A stretch of DNA of 35,529 bases from Candidatus Thermochlorobacteriaceae bacterium. Its GTDB lineage: Bacteria; Bacteroidota; Chlorobiia; Chlorobiales; Thermochlorobacteraceae. The notes under the pieces are model-generated. The model was not told the DNA's origin. It ran no database searches and saw only the letters and a list, made by a program, of their open reading frames with translations. A program made the position numbers and the translations under genes. Below, in pieces: positions 1 through 7,925 of the stretch. The stretch spans positions 1-35,529 of the forward strand of contig JAJUFC010000022.1 of NCBI GenBank assembly GCA_029263855.1, written 5' to 3'. How positions within the stretch are numbered: the stretch's first letter is position 1; each line of letters begins with the position of its first letter.

Positions 1-1
1 C

Positions 2-415
2 TTCGCAATTCAACCTTCGCACAAAGCGAGCGCGCTCAATACGATTGAACTCGTGAATGCAAGCGGCGCAAACGCCGTTGCGAACCGCGCAGGCAATCAA
101 AATGCGACAGCGGTTGGAAGCGTGCCGACGAAGTTCGCGTTACATCAAAACTATCCCAATCCGTTCAATCCCGTTACCGTCATTCGCTACGAACTGCCAA
201 CGGCGAGCGTCGTTAAACTTCAAGTCTTTGATGTGCTCGGCAGAGCGGTAACGACGCTCGTCAATGAACGACGAGACGCGGGCATTTACGAAGTGCCGTT
301 CAACGCGGCGAGTTTGTCAAGCGGAACTTACTTTTATCGCTTGCAGGCAAGCGCGACGAATGGAGCGACAGGTCAGAGTTTTGTAGAGACAAAGAAGATG
401 ATGCTGGTGAAGTAA
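2..415 (+). CDS. C-terminal part of a type IX secreted protein (partial)
   Basis: The frame is open to the left edge, so only the last 137 codons are present. The final ~90 residues form a type IX secretion system type A sorting domain: QNYPNPFNP, then a beta-rich stretch with YELPTAS, VFDVLGR and LVNERRDAG, then SSGTYFYRLQ and the end KKMMLVK. Family knowledge says this tail is recognised by the PorU-type sortase machinery after export, so the protein should be extracellular or surface-attached. The functional N-terminal part is outside the window. The tail carries a short insertion (SATNGATG) shared with the copies at 15.5 and 34.7 kb, pointing to common descent. The GTG at 53 is not a credible start because the homologous frame continues upstream. 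A strong hairpin terminator follows at 482-512. Confidence 0.9.
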   Translation, partial: FAIQPSHKASALNTIELVNASGANAVANRAGNQNATAVGSVPTKFALHQNYPNPFNPVTVIRYELPTASVVKLQVFDVLGRAVTTLVNERRDAGIYEVPFNAASLSSGTYFYRLQASATNGATGQSFVETKKMMLVK

Positions 416-426
416 CGGGCAAAGGT

Positions 427-451
427 GGATTCCCGCCTGCGCGGGAGTGAT
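427..451. repeat. REP-like GC palindrome
   Basis: TCCCGC (431-436) and GCGGGA (441-446) form a 6-bp stem around a CTGC loop, inside GGATTCCCGCCTGCGCGGGA. This resembles the short extragenic palindromes found dispersed in many bacterial genomes. It has no T-tract, so it is not itself a terminator. Only one copy was seen in this window, so its dispersed nature is inferred from resemblance. Confidence 0.45.
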
Positions 452-481
452 AACGTGGAATGTTCGGCATAATCAGCGGTT

Positions 482-512
482 GGGGCGAGCGAGGAACTCG
501 CCCCGTTTTGTT
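482..512 (+). terminator. Rho-independent terminator of the secreted protein gene
   Basis: GGGGCGAG (482-489) pairs perfectly with CTCGCCCC (497-504) around a 7-nt loop, followed by GTTTTGTT. It lies 67 nt after the stop codon at 413-415 and before the convergent end of uvrA. Confidence 0.85.
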
Positions 513-609
513 ATGATTAGAATTGAAACGCTGTCGCAACAGATGGGGCGGGCTTTCACGGTTTTCCTCAAAAAATCGCGTCGCATCTGTTCGCTCTCTC
601 TTCTTTCTT

Positions 610-3438
610 TCATTCCTGATTCAAATACTCGCGCAGATGCTTCGCCGTGAGCGAGCGTTCATTTTTCGCGACCTCTTCGGGCGTGCCCACGGCGACAATC
701 TCTCCGCCGCGCTCGCCCGCTTCGGGACCCAAATCGATAATCCAATCCGCCTGTTTTATCACGTCAAGATTATGCTCGATGATGACGAGCGTGTTTGCGT
801 TTTCAATCAAGCGGTTGAAGCACTTGATGAGTTTTTGAATGTCGTCGAAGTGAAGCCCTGTGGTCGGTTCGTCAAAAATGAAGAGCGCGTTTTGCGCGTC
901 GGCGCTTGAAATGTGATACGCCAATTTGAGCCGTTGCGCCTCGCCGCCCGAAAGCGTGCTTCCCGATTGTCCCAACTGCAAATAGCCAAGCCCGACATCG
1001 ACCAAGACCTTCATTTTTTTCACGATGTTTTTGTGGTCTTTGAAAAACTCCATCGCTTCGTCGACGGTCATCTCGAGCACGTCGGCGATAGATTTGCCGT
1101 TGTAGGTGGCTTCAAGCGTTGCGGGTTTATAGCGTTTGCCGTTGCAATCTTCGCAAGGCGTTTCGATATCGGCGAGGAACTGCATTTCAACCGTGATAAC
1201 GCCTTCGCCCGCGCAGGTTTCGCACCGTCCGCCCGGAATGTTGAACGAGAAATAGCCTGCATCCCACCCTTTGAGTTTGGCGACTTGGGTTTGCGCGAAG
1301 AGCGCGCGAATGTCATCGAAAATTTTGAGATAGGTCGCGGGATTGCTTCGACTCGTTCTGCCGATGGGCGATTGGTCGACGAGTTCGACTTTCTCAATGC
1401 GGTCAATGCCCTTCAAGGCTTTGTGCGTGCCGACTTTTTCCGACGTGCCGACTTTTTGCTTCAAGATGCCGAGATAGAGAATATCATTAACGAGCGTCGA
1501 CTTGCCGCTTCCGCTCACGCCCGTTACGCAAGTCATTACGCCGAGCGGAAATTTGACGTCAATGTTTTTGAGATTGTTTTCCAACGCGCCAATGATTTCA
1601 ATCGCGTTGTTAAGATTGACCTTGCGGCGTTTTTGCGGAACGGGAATCGCGTTTTTTTCGCGGAGGTATTTTCCCGTGAGCGATTTCGGGTGCGCGAGAA
1701 CTTCCGCAAGCGAACCTTGAACGATAATTTCGCCGCCGTTTCTGCCTGCACCCAATCCCATATCGATAATCACATCGGCAGCTTCCATGATTTCGCGGTC
1801 ATGCTCAACAACGATGACGGTGTTTCCGATGTCGCGTAGTTTTTTGAGAATCTTGATGAGCCGCGCCGAGTCGCGTTGATGCAAGCCGATGGAGGGTTCA
1901 TCTAAAATGTAAATCGACCCCATCAGCGACGAGCCGAGCGACGTGGCAAGGTTGATGCGTTGCGACTCGCCGCCCGAAAGCGTCGTGGCGGTGCGGTCGA
2001 GCGTGAGGTAATCGAGACCGACTTCGACGAGGTATCCGAGCCGCTTGTCCAACTCCGTTAAAATCGTGTTGGCGACATCTTTATCGAAACGCGAAATCTC
2101 CATCGTCTTGAAAAATCGATGCGCGTCGCCGATGGTCATTTGAACGATGTCGTGAATGGTTTTGCCATCGACTTTCACGTTCAACGCGGCTTTTTTTAGT
2201 CGCGAGCCATTGCATTCAGGACAAACGCTATATCCGCGATACTTCGCGAGCAAAACACGATAGTGCATTTTGTATTGCCCTTCGCGCTCTACTTCTTTGA
2301 AAAAATTCGTGATGCCGATGAATCCATCTTTCGGAATGCCGTCCCATAAGAGTTTGCGCGTGGCGGCGGGAAGTTTGCCGTAAGGCACGTCGAGCGGAAT
2401 GTTATGCTTCGAGGCGATGCGAATCAAATCGCGGAAGTGTTTCGAGTGCTTGTCGCTGTTCCAACAAACGATTGCGCCATCTCTGAGCGAGAGCGCGCGA
2501 TTTGGCACGACGGCGTTTTCATCGATGCCCGTTACGCGCCCAAAGCCCTGACACGTCGGACACGCGCCCGCAGGCGAATTGAACGCGAACATCTGCGGCG
2601 ATGGCTCTTCATACTCCACGCCGTTTAGTTCAAACTTGTCGCTGAATTGAAATTCTCTTCCGCCCAAGACGCGCGCGATGCAGTATCCGTTTGATTCCGC
2701 AAACGCCACTTCCGCCGCTTCGGCAATGCGTTGCGTCGTCTCATCGTCGTTGCGCAAGACAAGGCGGTCGACCAACGCCATCAATTTCGCTTGTTCTTTT
2801 TTGGAGAGCGCGGAAAGTTTTTTTTCAGCGTCAGGGTCGTTCAAATCGTAGAGCGTTTCGCCGAGCGCGATTCGAAAAAATCCTTTTTGTTTGAGCGTTT
2901 GCAGTTCCTCTTTGAGCGAGCGGGCTTTGGCGTTCTCGTCGGTATGATGCGGCATCGGAAATCCGATGTAGAGTTTGCTTCCCTCATCGAGCAATTTCAT
3001 TTGATAGACCACGTCTTCGGGCGAATGTTTCAAGACCATTTCGCCCGTGTCGGGCGCGTAGGTTTTTCCGATGCGCGCAAAGAGCAATCGAAGGTAATCG
3101 TAAATCTCCGTAACCGTGCCGACGGTCGAGCGCGGATTTTTGGAAATCGTTTTTTGCTCGATTGCAATCGCGGGCGCGATGCCTGAAACATACTCCACGT
3201 CAGGCTTCGGAATGCGCTCCAAAAATTGGCGAATGTAGGCGGACATCGACTCCACATACCGCCGATGCCCTTCGGCATACAGCGTGTCAAACGCAAGGCT
3301 CGATTTGCCCGACCCCGAAACGCCCGTAATCACCACGAGTTTGCGGCGCGGAATGAAGACGTCAATGTTTTTGAGGTTGTGCGTCTTTGCGCCCTTGATG
3401 AAAATGCCGTTGGCGGTTTGCGGTGCGGTCGAGGACAT
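610..3438 (-). CDS. uvrA: UvrABC system protein A (excinuclease ATPase subunit)
   Basis: UvrA recognises bulky DNA lesions as a dimer and loads UvrB in nucleotide excision repair; it acts in the cytoplasm. Two ABC ATPase modules are visible. The N-terminal one has the P-loop GVSGSGKSS near residue 39 and signature LSGGESQR. The C-terminal one has P-loop GVSGSGKST and signature LSGGEAQR, each followed by a Walker B of the FILDEP/FDEPTTG type. The zinc hairpin of module II is present (CETC ... CEDC), as is CPEC of the insert region. At the first zinc site only the second pair (CPTC) remains; FELN stands where the first CxxC should be. I chose the ATG at 3438 (942 aa) over an in-frame TTG at 3453, because a promoter-like TATCTTG box lies 33 nt upstream of the ATG. 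Length is normal for the family. The gene is monocistronic by layout. Confidence 0.96.
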   Translation of the reverse strand: MSSTAPQTANGIFIKGAKTHNLKNIDVFIPRRKLVVITGVSGSGKSSLAFDTLYAEGHRRYVESMSAYIRQFLERIPKPDVEYVSGIAPAIAIEQKTISKNPRSTVGTVTEIYDYLRLLFARIGKTYAPDTGEMVLKHSPEDVVYQMKLLDEGSKLYIGFPMPHHTDENAKARSLKEELQTLKQKGFFRIALGETLYDLNDPDAEKKLSALSKKEQAKLMALVDRLVLRNDDETTQRIAEAAEVAFAESNGYCIARVLGGREFQFSDKFELNGVEYEEPSPQMFAFNSPAGACPTCQGFGRVTGIDENAVVPNRALSLRDGAIVCWNSDKHSKHFRDLIRIASKHNIPLDVPYGKLPAATRKLLWDGIPKDGFIGITNFFKEVEREGQYKMHYRVLLAKYRGYSVCPECNGSRLKKAALNVKVDGKTIHDIVQMTIGDAHRFFKTMEISRFDKDVANTILTELDKRLGYLVEVGLDYLTLDRTATTLSGGESQRINLATSLGSSLMGSIYILDEPSIGLHQRDSARLIKILKKLRDIGNTVIVVEHDREIMEAADVIIDMGLGAGRNGGEIIVQGSLAEVLAHPKSLTGKYLREKNAIPVPQKRRKVNLNNAIEIIGALENNLKNIDVKFPLGVMTCVTGVSGSGKSTLVNDILYLGILKQKVGTSEKVGTHKALKGIDRIEKVELVDQSPIGRTSRSNPATYLKIFDDIRALFAQTQVAKLKGWDAGYFSFNIPGGRCETCAGEGVITVEMQFLADIETPCEDCNGKRYKPATLEATYNGKSIADVLEMTVDEAMEFFKDHKNIVKKMKVLVDVGLGYLQLGQSGSTLSGGEAQRLKLAYHISSADAQNALFIFDEPTTGLHFDDIQKLIKCFNRLIENANTLVIIEHNLDVIKQADWIIDLGPEAGERGGEIVAVGTPEEVAKNERSLTAKHLREYLNQE

Positions 3439-3471
3439 GGTCGTGCTACTCAAAAATTAGGATTAAGCCAA

Positions 3472-3478
3472 CAAGATA
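3472..3478 (-). promoter_or_regulatory. Promoter -7-like box for uvrA
   Basis: On the minus strand this reads TATCTTG, matching the start of the Bacteroidota -7 element TAnnTTTG. It ends 33 nt before the uvrA ATG. No convincing TTTG was found at the usual upstream distance. Confidence 0.5.
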
Positions 3479-3510
3479 CGCCAAAATCAACAAACTGCGC
3501 TTCATCGTCT

Positions 3511-3541
3511 TGAAAACAAAAGGGCGAGCCAACGCCCGCCC
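3511..3541 (-). terminator. Rho-independent terminator of the Ycf48-like protein gene
   Basis: On the minus strand GGGCGGGC pairs with GCTCGCCC (one G-U pair) around the loop GTTG, followed by TTTTGTTTTC. It begins 24 nt after the stop codon of the gene at 3566-5665 and separates that gene from uvrA on the same strand. Confidence 0.85.
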
Positions 3542-3565
3542 AAACTGTTTATGGTTGAAGACAAC

Positions 3566-5665
3566 TTACTTCACCAAGAGCATTTTCTTCGTAGCCACGA
3601 AGTCCCCTGTTTGCAAGCGATAGAAGTAAATCCCACTTGACAAACTCATCGCGTTAAAGGTTGCCTCATGCGTCCCTGCTGATTGCCTCGCGTTCACCAA
3701 TGTGGCGACCTTTCTGCCGAGCACATCATAGACTTCCAATTTCACGGTGCTTGCAGTGGGAAGTTGATAGCGGATAACTGTCGTGGGGTTAAACGGATTG
3801 GGATAATTCTGCTCCAAAGAAAATCCTTTCGGGACGTTCGATTTGACTTCGACGACATTCAGCATCGCGTCGGTCGTTTTGAGAATCGAGCCGCGCGCGC
3901 CCACGACATAGCCCGTCATCGCATCGAGAAACTTAATGTCTTGAAGTTCATTTTGACAATAGGCTTGAAGGCGTTGCCAAGTCACGCCGCCATCATTGGT
4001 GCGCAAGACTGTTCCTGATGCGCCAACGACGAGACCCACATTTTCGTCGCGCATGTAAATCTCGCGCAAAGTAAAGGTCGTGCCGCTTGTGAGCGCCGTC
4101 CAAGTCGCGCCGCCATCGGTCGTCTTGAAAATCCGTCCTGACGAGCCAACTGCGTATCCGACGTTTCTGTTTAGGAATTGAATCCCGTAAAGAATCGTCC
4201 CTGACGTTATGCCCGCGTTGCGCGCCGTCCAAGTCGCGCCGCCATTGGTCGTCAAGAATACGGAGGCTGAACTTCCAACGACATACCCAATGTCTGCGTC
4301 AAGCATTTGAATATCCCAGAAAGCCATTGTGCCCAAAGAGCCGAGCGATGTCCAAGTCGCGCCGCCATCGGTCGTGCGAAAAATGTTCCCGCTCGATGCG
4401 CTCACGAGTGCAGTAAGGTCGCTCACGCGAGCGGTGGCGTAGAGCGTGCCTGTGCCTGCCGCGCCGCCTGCAAACCATGTCGCGCCTTTGTTGGTCGAAC
4501 GAAGCGTCGTGCCCGAAGTGCCTACGGCAATGAGGTTATCGTCGCTCATAAATTTGACGTCGTAAAGAAGATTGTTTTGGGAATTTGGAATGCTGTCCCA
4601 AGTCGCGCCTGCATTTGTGGTACGAACGATTCTGCCGCCTGTGCCGACGGCGACGGCTATCGTCGCATCGGCACAATCAATCGCGAAGAGCGTTTGGGTG
4701 GAAGTTGTCGCGGAGACGAGTTGGTTCGTCCAAGTCTCGCCGCCATTGGTTGAGCGAAGCACCGTGCCGCCCAGCCCGACGGCGCAAACGGTGGTTGGCG
4801 TTGCAAATGATGCCCAATACAAATCGCCAACGCTCGGGGTTGGCGAGACATCCGTCCAAGTTGTGCCGCCGTTGGTCGTGCGAAAAATCGTGCCGCCGAG
4901 TCCGACGATTACGCCGTTGTTTTCGTCAGCGAATGCCACGCCGCGCAAAGTTCTGCCCGTAATTGGCGCGGTTTGCGACGACCAAGTTACGCCGCCATCG
5001 GTGGTGAATTGAATGGAACTTGAGCTCCCGACGATGTAACCTTTCGAGCCAAGAAAAAAAGACGAATAGAAAAGGCTTGTGCCAATCGTGGTGAGCGTCC
5101 AACTCGTGCCGCCGTCGGTGGTGCGAAACACTCGCCCCGATGAACCCATCGCAATGCCTGTGGTTGCCGATGAAAACGTCACTTCCCAAATCGCGGTCGT
5201 TCCAATCGGCGCAACCGTTCCCACTTGCGTCCACGATGTTCCGCCGTCCGTCGTTTTGAAAATGTTGCCGCTCGGTCCGCCAACGTATCCGAGCGTCGGG
5301 CTGATGAACGATATGCCGTAAAGGTCGGTCGTTCCCGTTGCGGTCAAGGGTTGCCAAGTGGCGCCGCCATCGGTCGTTTTGGCGACGAAGCCATCGGAGC
5401 CACAAACGAACCCCAAACTGTCGTTGAGAAATTGAACCCCGAACAAATCCGCGTTGAAGGTGGTCGGGACTTGCGTCCAAGTCGCGCCGCCGTTGCTTGT
5501 CAGCGCGATGTAGCCCGCGTAAGCGACATAGATTCCTCTGTTCGCGTTAATGAAGCGAATATCGTTGGAACTGTTGCCGTGCGGAAGAGGGTTTTGCCAT
5601 GTCCAAGTTTGTGCGTGGAGCACCGTTGCAGAGAGCCAGCAGAGAGCAATAAAAATACTTCGCAT
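3566..5665 (-). CDS. Secreted Ycf48-like beta-propeller protein with type IX sorting tail
   Basis: The 699-residue product starts with a signal peptide (MRSIFIALCWLSATVLHAQ). Thirteen repeats follow, of about 40-45 residues each, and each holds a motif of the TTDGGATW type with G-x-V-G-x-x-G before it. A degenerate fourteenth (KTTDAML) closes the array. Such repeats occur in Ycf48/BNR-type beta-propellers, usually seven blades, so fourteen would fit two propellers; that is inference. The last ~85 residues are a type A sorting domain (QNYPNPFNP ... KKMLLVK), so surface or extracellular location by type IX secretion is expected. Unlike most genes here it has a strong Shine-Dalgarno site, AGGAGG (minus strand, 5673-5678), 7 nt before the ATG. 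No enzyme motif is visible; adhesion or ligand binding is possible but unproven. Confidence 0.9.
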   Translation of the reverse strand: MRSIFIALCWLSATVLHAQTWTWQNPLPHGNSSNDIRFINANRGIYVAYAGYIALTSNGGATWTQVPTTFNADLFGVQFLNDSLGFVCGSDGFVAKTTDGGATWQPLTATGTTDLYGISFISPTLGYVGGPSGNIFKTTDGGTSWTQVGTVAPIGTTAIWEVTFSSATTGIAMGSSGRVFRTTDGGTSWTLTTIGTSLFYSSFFLGSKGYIVGSSSSIQFTTDGGVTWSSQTAPITGRTLRGVAFADENNGVIVGLGGTIFRTTNGGTTWTDVSPTPSVGDLYWASFATPTTVCAVGLGGTVLRSTNGGETWTNQLVSATTSTQTLFAIDCADATIAVAVGTGGRIVRTTNAGATWDSIPNSQNNLLYDVKFMSDDNLIAVGTSGTTLRSTNKGATWFAGGAAGTGTLYATARVSDLTALVSASSGNIFRTTDGGATWTSLGSLGTMAFWDIQMLDADIGYVVGSSASVFLTTNGGATWTARNAGITSGTILYGIQFLNRNVGYAVGSSGRIFKTTDGGATWTALTSGTTFTLREIYMRDENVGLVVGASGTVLRTNDGGVTWQRLQAYCQNELQDIKFLDAMTGYVVGARGSILKTTDAMLNVVEVKSNVPKGFSLEQNYPNPFNPTTVIRYQLPTASTVKLEVYDVLGRKVATLVNARQSAGTHEATFNAMSLSSGIYFYRLQTGDFVATKKMLLVK

Positions 5666-5788
5666 CGTCTATCCTCCTGTTGTATTTGAAGTGGTGTGAA
5701 AGGCACATCAGAGGTTCAAGAAACGAATTTCTTTGAAAACTTCCGAACCTGTCTATGATTTTCCCTCACGCCTTAATTCAAAATTTCG

Positions 5789-5796
5789 TAACTTCG
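5789..5796 (+). promoter_or_regulatory. Promoter -7-like box for dusB
   Basis: TAACTTCG lies 22 nt before the dusB ATG, in the divergent intergenic region 5666-5818. It is a variant of the TATCTTyG box seen ahead of other genes here. No -33 element is clear. Confidence 0.4.
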
Positions 5797-5818
5797 CGCC
5801 TCAACTTGATTTGAAGAA

Positions 5819-6874
5819 ATGAAAATCGGAGCGATTGAGATACATAAACCCATCGCGCTTGCGCCAATGGAAGACGTAACCGACCCGTCGTTTCGCCGAC
5901 TGTGCAAGCGATTCGGCGCAGACATCGTCTACACCGAGTTCATCAGTTCGGAAGGCTTGCTACGCGGCGCGGCGCGTTCTTGTCGCAAACTCAAAGTCTT
6001 TGATGATGAGCGACCCGTCGCCATTCAAATTTTCGGCAACGAGGTTGAGGCAATGGTCGAGGCGGCGTTAATTGCCGAAGCCGCGAATCCGGATTTCATC
6101 GACATCAATTACGGTTGCCCCGCGAAGAAGGTCGCGGGGCGCGGCGCAGGTTCGGGTTTGCTCTGCAATCCAACCCTGATGGAAGACATCACGGCGGCAA
6201 TCGTCAAAGCCGTCAAGCTTCCCGTTACCGCCAAAACCCGCATCGGTTGGGACGAAAATTCTATCTCGATTCTTGATACCGTCAAACGCCTTGAAGGCGC
6301 AGGCATTCAAGCCCTCACGATTCACGGGCGCACACGCGCGCAAATGTTCAAAGGTTCAGCGGATTGGACTTGGATCAAACGTGCCAAAGAAATCGCGACC
6401 ATTCCCATCATCGCCAATGGCGACATTTGGTCGGCGAAAGACGCGGTCAAAATTTTCGACATCACCAAAGCCGATGGCGCGATGATTGGACGCGGCGCGA
6501 TCGGCAATCCCTTCATTTTCCGCGAAGCCAAAGCCCTGATGCAGGGCATCGAATTGCGGACGCCGACCTTCCACGAAAAAATTCACGTGGCGATTGAGCA
6601 TTTGAAAATGTCGCTCGAATGGAAAGGCGAAAAGTATGGCGTGCTGGAAATGCGACGCCATTACGCTTCGTATCTCAAAGGCATGCCGAACGTGAGCAAA
6701 GTGCGCGACTTTTTGGTGCGGGAAGAGCAGTGGCAGAATATCATTGACCGCTTGCTCGAATACGAACACGAGTGCGAACAGCACTTTGTAGAGGGCACAT
6801 TCGACAAATTGGCGCAAACGCTCAACGACCACTCCAAGCGGTTAGTGCTTGAGCCTGCCGTCACGGAAAGTTAA
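5819..6874 (+). CDS. dusB: tRNA-dihydrouridine synthase (DusB type)
   Basis: This FMN-dependent enzyme reduces specific uridines in the tRNA D-loop to dihydrouridine. The 351-residue protein shows the N-terminal flavin-binding APMEDVTD (residues 15-22), the active-site NYGCPAKKV with catalytic Cys100, the IHGRTRAQM segment, and the glycine-rich IIANGDIW and GAMIGRGAIGNPFIF phosphate-binding stretches. A C-terminal helical tRNA-binding domain follows. Length and motifs fit the DusB/NifR3 branch. The ATG at 5819 fits the family N-terminus. It is the first gene of a long plus-strand run, divergent from the secreted propeller gene. Confidence 0.95.
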   Translation: MKIGAIEIHKPIALAPMEDVTDPSFRRLCKRFGADIVYTEFISSEGLLRGAARSCRKLKVFDDERPVAIQIFGNEVEAMVEAALIAEAANPDFIDINYGCPAKKVAGRGAGSGLLCNPTLMEDITAAIVKAVKLPVTAKTRIGWDENSISILDTVKRLEGAGIQALTIHGRTRAQMFKGSADWTWIKRAKEIATIPIIANGDIWSAKDAVKIFDITKADGAMIGRGAIGNPFIFREAKALMQGIELRTPTFHEKIHVAIEHLKMSLEWKGEKYGVLEMRRHYASYLKGMPNVSKVRDFLVREEQWQNIIDRLLEYEHECEQHFVEGTFDKLAQTLNDHSKRLVLEPAVTES

Positions 6875-6904
6875 ACTGCGCACCGTTCTTTGTGTCATTT
6901 CAGG

Positions 6905-6912
6905 TATCTTTG
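6905..6912 (+). promoter_or_regulatory. Promoter -7-like box for uppS-bamA
   Basis: TATCTTTG is a perfect TAnnTTTG match between dusB and uppS. It lies 93 nt before the preferred uppS ATG at 7006, or 33 nt before an in-frame TTG at 6946. TAAATTCT at 6962-6969, 36 nt before the ATG, is a weaker alternative. Confidence 0.5.
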
Positions 6913-7005
6913 ATGATAGCTCGCCCAAAAAATGCGGTTTGAAATTTGAAGCACGAAACGGTAAATTCTGCACATTTTATTTCAACAAAGGGCTTAACGA
7001 AGGAA

Positions 7006-7866
7006 ATGGAGACGCTTACGAAATCGAACGTCATTCGCATAAAAAACGCACTTACCGGCAAGAACCAAACGCCCGACTCGCCTTCCGACGACGCACAAGC
7101 GCAAGACTTGCTCAAAGCAAGCGGACCGATTCCGCAACACATCGCGATTATCATGGACGGCAACGGACGCTGGGCGGCGCGACGTGGGGAAATGCGCGTC
7201 TCTGGACATAATGCTGGCGTGAAATCTGTGCGCGATACCGTCGAGGCTTGTGCTCAACTCGGCGTTGGTTATTTGACGCTCTATGCGTTCTCGACCGAAA
7301 ATTGGAAACGCCCGAAAAACGAAGTCTCTGCGCTCATGCATCTCTTGATTCAAGCCCTTCGCAAAGAGACTAAAACGCTTCACGAAAACGACATCAAGCT
7401 CAACGCGATTGGCAATATCTTCGCCCTTCCGCCCAATGTGCGCGAAGAACTCGAGGAAGGCATGGAACTGACGCGCCACAACAAACGCATGACGCTCTCA
7501 CTCGCACTTTCATACAGCGGACGATGGGAAATCATGCAAGCCACGAAACGCATCGCCGAAGAAGTTAAAGCCGGACGATTAGACCCCGACGACATTACCG
7601 ATGAAGTCTTTGAGCGATACCTCGTTACCTACGGCATGCCGCACCCCGACTTGCTCATTCGCACCAGCGGCGAATTTCGAATCAGTAACTTTCTTTTGTG
7701 GCAACTGGCTTACACCGAAATTCATATCACTGATTGCTATTGGCCCGACTTCCGACGCGATAAACTCTACGATGCCATTCGCGACTTTCAACACCGCGAA
7801 CGCCGCTTCGGCATGACAAGCGAGCAACTTGCCGCGCTCACTAACCCACTGCATCAAACGCATTAG
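7006..7866 (+). CDS. uppS: Isoprenyl transferase (undecaprenyl diphosphate synthase)
   Basis: UppS condenses isopentenyl diphosphate with farnesyl diphosphate in cis steps to make the C55 lipid carrier for peptidoglycan and surface glycans. The family core is plain: IAIIMDGNGRWA with catalytic Asp51, then GHNAG, LTLYAFSTENWKRP, and near the C-terminus LLIRTSGEFRISNFLLWQLAYTE with the conserved RxSxExR-type segment and PDF. The ATG at 7006 gives 286 residues with a ~45-residue N-terminal lead. An in-frame TTG at 6946 would add 20 residues and sits 33 nt after a promoter box, so the start is not certain. bamA follows after 59 nt, a common pairing for envelope genes. Confidence 0.93.
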   Translation: METLTKSNVIRIKNALTGKNQTPDSPSDDAQAQDLLKASGPIPQHIAIIMDGNGRWAARRGEMRVSGHNAGVKSVRDTVEACAQLGVGYLTLYAFSTENWKRPKNEVSALMHLLIQALRKETKTLHENDIKLNAIGNIFALPPNVREELEEGMELTRHNKRMTLSLALSYSGRWEIMQATKRIAEEVKAGRLDPDDITDEVFERYLVTYGMPHPDLLIRTSGEFRISNFLLWQLAYTEIHITDCYWPDFRRDKLYDAIRDFQHRERRFGMTSEQLAALTNPLHQTH

Positions 7867-7925
7867 CCGTGAAATTCGGAGACACCTTTGGCTCAACTAT
7901 TCATCTTGCATCAATTTTGAACCGC

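Noticed and set aside
913-1839. Long plus-strand open frame of 308 codons antisense to uvrA
   Set aside because: It lies wholly inside uvrA, whose two ABC modules are unmistakable, and its translation has no coherent domain pattern.
4926-5480. Open frames in other phases within the repeat-rich propeller gene, on both strands
   Set aside because: They arise from the repeated GC-rich codons of the propeller gene and change phase from repeat to repeat.
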